64,000 bases of DNA from Maribacter antarcticus DSM 21422 (lineage in GTDB: Bacteria > Bacteroidota > Bacteroidia > Flavobacteriales > Flavobacteriaceae). Below the pieces are notes generated by a model that saw nothing but the letters and a program-made list of their open reading frames with translations, searched no databases and was not told where the DNA came from. The stretch covers positions 1 to 64,000 of the forward strand of contig NZ_JHZC01000004.1 in NCBI RefSeq assembly GCF_000621125.1, written 5' to 3'. This document shows positions 57,118 through 64,000 of the stretch, piece by piece (position 1 is the stretch's first letter; each line of letters starts with the position of its first letter). The translations under genes were made by a program, and so were the position numbers.

Positions 57118-58062
57118 CTAAACCGTCTTCCAAACACGTTCAATCAAGGCTTTGGTTGCTTTTATGCCTTCTGTTGCGCTCATGCCTTCGCCTTCATACT
57201 CAATACCAATATGGCCGTCAAAATCGGACTCTTTTACTATTTTAAGTAGTTTAGGGAAGTCTACAACGGTATCGTTTCCTTCGGCATCAAAATCATAAGC
57301 CTTTGCACTTACCCCCTTGGCGAAAGGCAGCCATTCTTTTAAGCCTTCATCGGGTGGGTATATGTTGGTACAGTTCTGGGATTCACTTGTGCCGCCCCAT
57401 TCGGCATTTAGGCACCAATTACCAAAATCTGGTAGCGTACCTAAATAAGGGCTATCTACTTGCTTTATTATACCTGCCATGTACATGGCATTTGAAGTGT
57501 GTAGGCCGTGGTTTTCTAGAAGTACATTTATATTTTCTTTAGCGGCGTATTCTGTTAGTTGGCCTAGCCCATCTACCAATGCGGTTTCCAGTTCATCTGG
57601 GGCACCGTCTCCAAAAGCGTTTACGCGAATAGAGTGGCACCCTAGTATTTTTGCCGCGTTGATCCATTTGTAATGATCTTCTACCGATTTTTTTCTTTTA
57701 CCGGTATCCGAATCTCCTAATTTTTCTTCTTCATCTACCATAATCAATAAGCTGCGAACGCCATTTTCTTCTGCCTTCATTCTCATGATAGACCAAAAAG
57801 TCTCATCTGTAGCCTGCTCTTTATAAAATGAATTCACGTATTCTACAGCGTTGATGTCAAATGTATTTTTTGCTATAGCAGCAAAATTCTCTGCATCCAA
57901 ATCCCCACCAAAAAACGCCTTGTTTAGTGACCATTGGGCAAGGGAAATTTTTAAGTCTTTTTCAAGTACCGTCTTTGCATTTGCAAAAATAAATTCATTT
58001 GAAAATCCAAGAGCAAGGACTCCCAAGCTCGTTTTTCTGATAAAGTTTCTTCTTGTGTTCAT
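57118..58062 (-). CDS. Sugar phosphate isomerase/epimerase-like TIM barrel with twin-arginine signal
   Basis: 314 residues. N-terminus MNTRRNFIRKTSLGVLALGF is a twin-arginine signal. Core shows AVEYVNSFYKEQ, LLENHGLHTSNAMYMAG, GTLPDFGNWC and HIGIEYEGEGMSATEG, with the Glu, Asp and His metal ligands of AP-endonuclease-2-type barrels. Exported members are common in Bacteroidota. The reaction is unknown. It is unrelated in detail to the isomerase pseudogene at 32850. Confidence 0.9.
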   Translation of the reverse strand: MNTRRNFIRKTSLGVLALGFSNEFIFANAKTVLEKDLKISLAQWSLNKAFFGGDLDAENFAAIAKNTFDINAVEYVNSFYKEQATDETFWSIMRMKAEENGVRSLLIMVDEEEKLGDSDTGKRKKSVEDHYKWINAAKILGCHSIRVNAFGDGAPDELETALVDGLGQLTEYAAKENINVLLENHGLHTSNAMYMAGIIKQVDSPYLGTLPDFGNWCLNAEWGGTSESQNCTNIYPPDEGLKEWLPFAKGVSAKAYDFDAEGNDTVVDFPKLLKIVKESDFDGHIGIEYEGEGMSATEGIKATKALIERVWKTV

Positions 58063-58075
58063 AGTGCTAATATCG

Positions 58076-59440
58076 TTAATTTATGGAAGTATCTTTGCCA
58101 TACCACTTCGCAATGGTGTTCTCAGCAGGTTTAAAACGAGGTGAAAAGTCCAAATCAGTTTTTGCTCTTTCTGCCGTACTACGATTATTCCATTCCCAAA
58201 TATAAATACCAGAAAGCCAAGGTTGATGCCAGGTTTTTTTAAAAAGTGCTTCGTAGGCCAATTGCTGCGTTCTATCAGATTTTTTCTTCGTCAACGGACT
58301 TAACATTGAGCTCCACTCCCAAGGTTTAATCGTTGCCTGACTTTCGCTTTTATACCCTACCTCTGTAAATAAAATAGGCTTTTGATATTTTTTGTGCAAC
58401 AACTGCATATCCTTGAGGTGTTTGTCCCATCCTTTTTCAATGTTTTCCAAATTAGGACTTGAATTTTTGGTTAAGGGAAAATAGGCTTGAATACCAATAT
58501 GGTCCAATTCGTTCCAAAAAGGAACATGTTCATATTCATCGTACCAATTTGCGGCGTAGGTGAGTTCTCCTTTATAAATTTTACGAATATCCAGAATAAG
58601 TTGGAACCATTTTTCTGGCTGTACTTTTATAGAAGTCCTGAGCTCTGTACCAATACAGAACAATTCGGTCCTGGTCTCTGCGGCCATTCTTGCATACCGA
58701 AGCATATTTATTCGATACGATTCAAACCATTTGTCCCATTCGCTGGCCGTATCTAAGGTAATATTCGAACGCCAACCACTGCTCATCCAAAGATGTGGCT
58801 TTAGGTGTACTTTTAGTCCTTTTTGATGAATGGTATTGATAGTGTTGATGAAACTAGAGTCTCTTCTGCCATACCGGTCTGGAAAGTCTGGTATATTTAT
58901 AACTTTTGTTTTTTCATCTTCTTGGTAGAGAAACGGGATGATGGCGACCCATTCTACATTTGCTTTAATAAGATTATTAATTGCCTCTGTATTATCCTCA
59001 GACCACCCAAAGACGCTCATACCGCGTTGTTTCTTATCGATTTTATATAAATTATTTACTATCCCGTTCGTATTCATTACAGAACTATCCCACTGATAAT
59101 CGTTCAGCTCATATGAATTAGCATATATAAGGGTTTTAAAACCTATTAGGGCTATGAAAATAGGCAATACAAAACGATAGCCAAACTGCTTGAAAAATGT
59201 ATGTTTTCCTTTGTCTCGGTATACGATAACAAAGTGTTGTATGGCTAAGAGGAGTAAATAACAAAGAATAAAAACAAGATGAAAACCTATAAGGAATTTA
59301 CGGTTTAAAGCGATATCAAAAAAAAACTGCGCACTTTCCCAAAAGTTGCGATCACCGCTGGTAAATAGGATGGTAATTGTGACACCTGTAATCAACCATA
59401 GGAGTACATATAAGCATAAGAAATGCTTGGTTTTACGCAT
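58076..59440 (-). CDS. Membrane-anchored glycoside hydrolase-like TIM barrel (GH113-like)
   Basis: 454 residues. Three hydrophobic helices are visible near 9-29, 48-68 and 86-106. The catalytic part from about 135 on starts RGMSVFGWSEDNTEAINNL and has IPFLYQEDE, VHLKPHLWMSSGWRSN and the two candidate catalytic Glu in FCIGTELRTS (acid/base, about 268) and ILFTEVGYKS (nucleophile, about 365). This matches GH113-type mannanase-like barrels by memory. The fused membrane part keeps it at the membrane. Its start overlaps the paiB-like stop (TAATG). Confidence 0.85.
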   Translation of the reverse strand: MRKTKHFLCLYVLLWLITGVTITILFTSGDRNFWESAQFFFDIALNRKFLIGFHLVFILCYLLLLAIQHFVIVYRDKGKHTFFKQFGYRFVLPIFIALIGFKTLIYANSYELNDYQWDSSVMNTNGIVNNLYKIDKKQRGMSVFGWSEDNTEAINNLIKANVEWVAIIPFLYQEDEKTKVINIPDFPDRYGRRDSSFINTINTIHQKGLKVHLKPHLWMSSGWRSNITLDTASEWDKWFESYRINMLRYARMAAETRTELFCIGTELRTSIKVQPEKWFQLILDIRKIYKGELTYAANWYDEYEHVPFWNELDHIGIQAYFPLTKNSSPNLENIEKGWDKHLKDMQLLHKKYQKPILFTEVGYKSESQATIKPWEWSSMLSPLTKKKSDRTQQLAYEALFKKTWHQPWLSGIYIWEWNNRSTAERAKTDLDFSPRFKPAENTIAKWYGKDTSIN

Positions 59441-60051
59441 TATTTTGTTCTCTTTATTTTCATAGCCTTAGCCACTGCAATTGCCCGTGGGTCCTGTTTT
59501 TCTAACTCCTCAATAATTCTAGGATGATCTTCTTCTCTACCTTGCGATAGTTTTTTTGTTGCTTGTATATCCGTAATTTGTATTTGAAACCCAACAACTC
59601 CTTTTACTTGACGCATTGTTTTAGGAGAGAGCTTATCAATTGAAATGGGGCATTCTGAATTTTGTTCGTACTTATCTACCAGTTTATGCATGGAGGCTAT
59701 AACCGCCTGCTCCTCTATTATTCTAAGTGTTCCGTATACGTGCACTGCTATGTAGTTCCAAGTGGGGACTTCCTCGGCCTGGTACCAGGAGGAGGAAACG
59801 TAGCTATGTGGTCCATTAAAAATACACAACACTTCCGACGTATCTGAAAAAGATTGCCATTGCGGATTTGCTTTCGCGATATGACTAATAATAATATCTT
59901 CGCCGTTTTCGTCTGTATCCAGCTCTAATGGAATATGTGTAGCCCAAGGTTTTCCATCGACCTGATTCACCAAAATGCCAAAACTGTTCTGACGGATGAA
60001 TTCCTTAATCTCTTTAATGTCTTCGTTTTTATACTGGTTAGGTGTATACAT
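59440..60051 (-). CDS. PaiB-family FMN-binding protein
   Basis: 203 residues. Begins MYTPNQYKNEDIKEIKEFIR, with FGILVNQVDGKPWATHIPL and AEEVPTWNYIAVHVYG, the PaiB pattern. PaiB was described as a negative regulator in Bacillus; it is a split-barrel flavin-binding fold. A regulatory role here is inference. It follows the EEP gene by 4 bases and overlaps the GH113-like gene by one base, so the three form an operon. Confidence 0.93.
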   Translation of the reverse strand: MYTPNQYKNEDIKEIKEFIRQNSFGILVNQVDGKPWATHIPLELDTDENGEDIIISHIAKANPQWQSFSDTSEVLCIFNGPHSYVSSSWYQAEEVPTWNYIAVHVYGTLRIIEEQAVIASMHKLVDKYEQNSECPISIDKLSPKTMRQVKGVVGFQIQITDIQATKKLSQGREEDHPRIIEELEKQDPRAIAVAKAMKIKRTK

Positions 60052-60055
60052 GTAC

Positions 60056-60895
60056 TTATTGGCGTATTAGAATCGTGGTAACGGGTAAATGGTCCGATAT
60101 ATGTTTTCCATTAGGTAACCGCTCATCAATGTGTTGATACTTGTTGGTAGCAAATCTCTTGGTAAAAATATAATCGATACGTTTTTCCATAGGGGCATTT
60201 ACATTAAAACCATTAAACGTTCCTTTTGGACCTTCTAGCGGTGTTTGCGAAATCTCTAGCGCATCGTTTAACTTGTTTTGCAGCAAACGGATGGGTTTTT
60301 CTATTGGGGTTAAATTAAAATCGCCCAGTAGCACTACTGGGAAGTCAGCGGTATTTAAAGCTGCTATTTTTTCAAGGATAAGTGTTGCGGAATTCTTCCT
60401 AGCTTCAATACCAATATGGTCAAAATGGGTGTTGAATACCCAAATTTTTAATTTACTTGCCGTGTCTTCAAAAAGGCCATAGGTGCAAATACGCTCCATA
60501 GACGCATCCCATCCAACGGATATTTTATCTGGTGTTTTTGAAAGCCAAAAGGTATTGGATTGCAAGAGTTTAAATGTATTGGGATTGTACAGAATAGGGG
60601 AGTACTCGCCTTTTTTCTTCCCGTCATCGCGCCCAACACCAATGTAGGTGTAGTTTTCCAGCGCATTATCAAGATACATGAGTTGCCGGTGGAGCACTTC
60701 TTGCATGCCAATAAATTCCGGATTATGTTTCTTGAGCAAGGCCACCATCGCGGTTTTACGATCGTTCCAATTGTTTACCGTATCGCTTACATTATCGTAT
60801 TTGATGTTATAGGACATTACATTGAACTCCTGCGAGAACGAATGTGGTGCCAAGCATAATAGACAAAAGGAAAGTACAAGGAGCTTTTTCATCAC
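60056..60895 (-). CDS. Exported endonuclease/exonuclease/phosphatase family protein
   Basis: 279 residues. Signal peptide MMKKLLVLSFCLLCLAPHSFSQ; a second Met codon at 60892 is an alternative start. EEP motifs in order: VMSYNIKYDN (Asn), GMQEV (Glu), WVFNTHFDHIG (His), LLGDFNLTP (Asp and Asn), RIDYIFT and SDHLPV (Asp-His). These form the metal-dependent phosphoesterase site. It may be a DNase-I-like nuclease or a phosphodiesterase. It is the first gene of the EEP, PaiB, GH113-like operon. Confidence 0.94.
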   Translation of the reverse strand: MMKKLLVLSFCLLCLAPHSFSQEFNVMSYNIKYDNVSDTVNNWNDRKTAMVALLKKHNPEFIGMQEVLHRQLMYLDNALENYTYIGVGRDDGKKKGEYSPILYNPNTFKLLQSNTFWLSKTPDKISVGWDASMERICTYGLFEDTASKLKIWVFNTHFDHIGIEARKNSATLILEKIAALNTADFPVVLLGDFNLTPIEKPIRLLQNKLNDALEISQTPLEGPKGTFNGFNVNAPMEKRIDYIFTKRFATNKYQHIDERLPNGKHISDHLPVTTILIRQ

Positions 60896-61140
60896 AGGGT
60901 GTTTTACAAATTCTAAGGTTGCTAAAGTTAGGGATTATACTGAAGTACAACATGGAGACCAAAGGTTATTTGTACCAGTACCATAAACTACTTCCTTTTG
61001 TGAGTATAAATTAAAAAACATATTTGAATGGATTTTGAGAAGTAGACGAGCATAAGTAATGAGGTATCAACGAAGGACCTGTTGCAGCCTACGTTTTCTT
61101 TAATCATTCAATTAAAAGTTGCTGGTTTCCTGTGTAGTTT

Positions 61141-61530
61141 TCAATATTCTAAAATAGGATTTCCATTTTCACATAGTACACTGCTTGGTGGAGTAGTAAA
61201 AGCACAATCACTTATAATTCCCCATTTTTTATTAAAATATTGTTGTGCAGCTGTATGCTCTTGTATTTTTTGAAGAAAAAGTTGGGTATCAATAGTTGTT
61301 GCATAGGCTATATAACCAATTGGTCCTCCACAGGCTTTACTTCCGTAGCTGGTAAACGTCCATACAGTAGCATCAGTGCATAGTATGCTTGATGCTAAAT
61401 CTCTAATTTCAGATAGTTGCTGAATTAAGTGCTGAGATTCTTCTTCTTGCGTCATTTCATCATCGCTACAAGAAAAATAGATACCGATTAACAAAAAGAT
61501 GCTGATACATTTTAAGGTTCTCATAATCAT
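61141..61530 (-). CDS. Small Cys-rich lipoprotein, unrecognised
   Basis: 129 residues. MIMRTLKCISIFLLIGIYFSC gives a lipoprotein signal (a start at 61524 is possible). After an acidic linker the mature part has CTDATVWTFTSYGSKACGGP, then WGIISDCAFTTPPS and VLCENGNPILEY. Four Cys in the mature part could make two disulfides. I have a weak memory of similar short proteins in flavobacteria but no function. Confidence 0.75.
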   Translation of the reverse strand: MIMRTLKCISIFLLIGIYFSCSDDEMTQEEESQHLIQQLSEIRDLASSILCTDATVWTFTSYGSKACGGPIGYIAYATTIDTQLFLQKIQEHTAAQQYFNKKWGIISDCAFTTPPSSVLCENGNPILEY

Positions 61531-61910
61531 AGTTTACAGAAAGACGTGCAATTAAGGTTTTGATTACGTCAAATTACACACATCAAATATAAGAGGTATT
61601 TCAGGTTTAAAGAGACAGTGCTGCCCTTCATATTACAATAATTACTACGTCCAATTTATAGACTAAATTTAAACAAAAAGAGTTTATTGACCACTATCTA
61701 TTACTTTAGGAGCCCGCTACTGGTAACAGGGAATTTTCTAATTATGGAGTTTTTGAAAAGGGTTTGGCATTTTAAGAGGATTCTTGGCACTATACTTTTT
61801 TAGCTAATAGCTCATTTTCTGATAAAAGGTACTTAAACGATTATCTAACCCGGATTAAAATAAAATAAATTTTGGAATATTTTTTTTGTTAAACTACTTA
61901 AAATTAAATT
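61531..61910. other. AT-rich gene-free region
   Basis: 380 bases, very AT-rich near its right end. No gene, RNA or hairpin could be supported. It may hold the old promoter of the following pseudogene. Confidence 0.45.
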
Positions 61911-63029
61911 ATTATATATCTTTTCACAAATAAATTTGGAAAGGTTATTCCTATAGTTTTTTTAGTATTGCTTACTGCTTGCAGTACCGATGAAATCAAT
62001 AATGAAATTGCAGTTGAAACTGATGCAGAAACACGCGACAATCCAGAAGCACCTGAAATGCCTATCGAAGAACCAGAAGCACCAGAAGCACCGGTTACCG
62101 GTGCAATTTCATTTGATGCTAATTTTGTATTGAACGAGGACCGTACCTTTACTAATCTTGTAGTACCAGCTGCGTAGTACAATAAATTTATTTCGGGTGA
62201 TCAGGAGGTACAGCTTATTTCCTCTAAGGTGTATGAATATTTAGCCGATGCGTTTGATTTTATGATTATCCTATTCTGTAGAGACCAGCCAACCCGACGG
62301 TCTTTTTTTCGATAGGGCATCATCCGTAACTAACAAAATTGAAGGTTTGGGAGGGAGTGTTTTCACAACTTGGGATTCTATGGTTCTGAAGGGAGATTAA
62401 AAATCATTATTTACATGCCACGAGCTGAATATATAAGAAACGAACCTTTTTTATATGAAATCGCACATACACGGGCTCATAAGAATTTTATTTCTACTAC
62501 GGTCGTCGGCCATTGGAGTTATGCAGGCGTTCTGGGGCAATTAGGCGGTTTTGACGCATTAGTGAATTTAGTAGGTAATTCGTACCAAGGCAGCTTAAAC
62601 GGTAGGGATGGGTTCGGTCCTTTTACCAACGGTGGAAATGGTATTCCTTACGGAAACCTTGAACGTTACTTAATGAGATTAATCGATACAGATGCCCTAG
62701 AACTACTACAGGTAGTAGTAAACCCTGAGGCTGGAAACTCTTTTGGTTAGTTCACGGCAGATGCCATAGAAACATGTATATCACAGGAGATACTGGCAGA
62801 AAATGGCACTAGGATACCACCCTTCTATCAAAATTTCAAAAAAGAATTTAGAGCACTTACTATTGTTATTTCAAAGGAAAAATTGCAGGCGGAACAGCTA
62901 GAAGATATCCATATCAATCTTGATAACTTTTCACGAGCGGCAGCACCAGATTCATCATGGGGAAGCCTTAATAATTTTTGGACGGCTACTCAGGGTAAAC
63001 CTTTGTTTATGTTCCATGTCCTGCCTTAG
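61911..63029 (+). pseudogene. Exported protein gene of unrecognised family, inactivated
   Basis: Pieces in order: a lipoprotein signal without a start codon (GKVIPIVFLVLLTACS), an acidic Pro/Glu linker (PEAPEMPIEEPEAPEAP), TAG at 62175-62177, KFISGDQEVQLISSKVYEYL, a frameshift about 62262-62280, SQPDGLFFDRASSVTNKIEG, a second frameshift about 62360-62372, GSEGRLKIIIYMPRAEYIRN, GNSYQGSLNGRDGFGPFTNG, TAG at 62748-62750 where Gln is likely, and FSRAAAPDSSWGSLNNFW, to the stop at 63027-63029. The protein-like composition in each piece makes the reconstruction sound, but the family is not one I can name. Confidence 0.85.
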
Positions 63030-63478
63030 TATATTAAATAACCTTAGTAATTAATAGAAAGTATTTAGCTACTCTTTTTCGGAATCTTCCTCTTTTCGCA
63101 TTTCTATATATCTAGATACCAAACGCACGCCCAATCTTGCAAAAAGGATGATGGCAATGACCATTATGATATTAAATCCGTTCAATATATTTTTTATTCA
63201 AGTTAGGGTTTTAGCTTTATATGTAATACATATTTCAGCTACTTTAACTTCTAGTGAAATTTTAGAAATAATTTTATCCTAGTTATTTGCTTTTCTTCTC
63301 TCGGGACCCTTTGGGGACGGGTATTTTGAGCTGTGTTGGCTTATGATTTGACCGGTATTGGTGTGCAGCCAACTAGGGTTAAAATACCAACAAGAATAAT
63401 GGTTAACTTTAAAAATAAGTTATCCATCTTACTTTTTTTAAGTGATGTGATAATAAGGATTTACCTATAGCCATACCT
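63030..63478. other. Mostly gene-free region with small ORF remnants
   Basis: About 450 bases. It holds a small minus-strand ORF (63069-63164, listed separately) and, near 63341-63428, a minus-strand reading that would be a short lipoprotein (LVGILTLVGCTPIPVKS) only if a frameshift is allowed. Nothing else is visible. Confidence 0.35.
63069..63164 (-). CDS. Very small membrane protein, doubtful
   Basis: 31 residues from ATG 63164: MVIAIILFARLGVRLVSRYI then a charged tail MRKEEDSEKE. It has one possible membrane segment and a plausible charge pattern, and the frame is open a little further upstream (IKNILNGFNII) without a start. It could be a real small protein or a remnant. Confidence 0.3.
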   Translation of the reverse strand: MVIAIILFARLGVRLVSRYIEMRKEEDSEKE

Positions 63479-63985
63479 TTATTCCTGTTTCAAGAAATCT
63501 AGTACCAAACCATTTTCATCAGACTCCATTTCCGCTGTCCAGCTGTCAATGTACCACCTGCCTTTTTCCAAATGAAGCTGTATGCTGTTCAATCCTCTGA
63601 TATTGGATGCTATTTCTGGATTGGTTCTTATTTCAAAGGCGCTCCATACTTGAGCCATATTGCCATAATGAGTTGTCTTTCGCTCAAGTTCCTTTTCATA
63701 AAAATCTTCTTTAGGTGCCAATCCCATGGGGATGTATTCCACCTCTAGGGCATGCGAATTTGCATTACCATTCGCGTCCAAACGTGTTATTAGGGCATTG
63801 GGCGAATGAATGTGCTTATCCCTTTCAAACTGCCAAGGGTCATTGCTTGCACCCGAAATCACATCATAATAGGCATTTATAATCGCGTCTATGGATTTTA
63901 CGTCACCAGCATATTTTTGATGGGTAGTTTGCCCAAAAGTTGAAGCACAAACCACAAAGGCAATAAGCATAAGTGAATTTTTCAT
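63479..63985 (-). CDS. Exported NTF2/SnoaL-like protein
   Basis: 168 residues. Signal peptide MKNSLMLIAFVVCASTFGQ. The body shows the cone-shaped NTF2-like pattern: IDAIINAYYDVISG, DKHIHSPNALITRLD, YGNMAQVWSAFEIR, IQLHLEKGRWYIDSWTAE. Such proteins may be small enzymes or binding proteins, and the role is unknown. The gene begins just inside the right edge and appears complete. Confidence 0.85.
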   Translation of the reverse strand: MKNSLMLIAFVVCASTFGQTTHQKYAGDVKSIDAIINAYYDVISGASNDPWQFERDKHIHSPNALITRLDANGNANSHALEVEYIPMGLAPKEDFYEKELERKTTHYGNMAQVWSAFEIRTNPEIASNIRGLNSIQLHLEKGRWYIDSWTAEMESDENGLVLDFLKQE

Positions 63986-64000
63986 AATTCTAATTTTTAT

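Noticed and set aside
56953-57249. 98-codon open frame on the plus strand
   Set aside because: It overlaps the 3' end of the epimerase gene antisense and has a composition typical of chance frames.
63341-63428. Possible short lipoprotein on the minus strand
   Set aside because: The signal-like reading (LVGILTLVGCTPIPVKS) is not in frame with the ATG, so it needs a frameshift and is too short to support.

Overview
This window looks like chromosomal DNA from a marine-type member of the Flavobacteriaceae (Bacteroidota). It is AT-rich. Promoters where visible carry the Bacteroidota -7 element TAnnTTTG, often with a TTG about 20 bases upstream. Many products are typical of the group: DUF4295/bL38, DUF2911, DUF3999 with DUF2339, LruC, BshC, LysM fused to a periplasmic-binding domain, and large FAS1 lipoproteins. 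No rRNA, tRNA, CRISPR array, prophage or insertion sequence was seen.

Layout. 1-2177 (minus) is the N-terminal part of a secreted repeat protein (three DUF7467-like and two SdrD_B-like modules) that runs off the left edge. 2480-3117 is a decayed outer-membrane barrel gene. 3361-10915 is a plus-strand block: exonuclease-DUF3820, FAH hydrolase, Hpt, cinA, the ribosomal set rpmB-rpmG-bL38, ftsY, DUF2911 protein and amidase. 10985-13531 holds a serine hydrolase lipoprotein divergent from rimO. 13922-20312 (minus) holds the DUF3999/DUF2339 pair, a DUF4177 protein and an M14 peptidase. 20485-24334 holds bshC, a PLP decarboxylase and a PNPOx-like protein. 24719-33715 alternates wrecked accessory genes (LruC, SIMPL, DUF922, hydroxypyruvate-isomerase-like) with intact guaA, a LysM protein and an OsmC protein. 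33765-37636 has a stand-alone DUF3820 protein, pyrG and yidC. 38082-43334 carries two tandem lipoproteins with six and four FAS1 domains. 43725-53980 holds mnmA, a flavin oxidoreductase, a DUF1080 protein, an M28 peptidase, a class V aminotransferase-like protein, a thioesterase and a TonB-dependent receptor. 54106-63985 is accessory: an ASCH pseudogene, a TPR lipoprotein, a GNAT, a sugar epimerase, a GH113-like hydrolase, PaiB, an EEP nuclease/phosphatase, a Cys-rich lipoprotein, another wrecked gene and an NTF2-like protein.

How it fits together. The housekeeping genes (translation, GTP/CTP supply, membrane protein targeting and insertion, tRNA and S12 modification, bacillithiol) are all intact. 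The accessory, mostly exported genes show an unusual density of inactivation: at least seven recognisable pseudogenes with nonsense codons of all three kinds and frameshifts. Several of the nonsense codons replace an expected Trp, and two frameshifts sit in homopolymers. The clearest biological signal is this selective decay, alongside expanded repeat-built surface proteins (DUF7467/SdrD_B and FAS1). I did not find a convincing new defence or mobile system.
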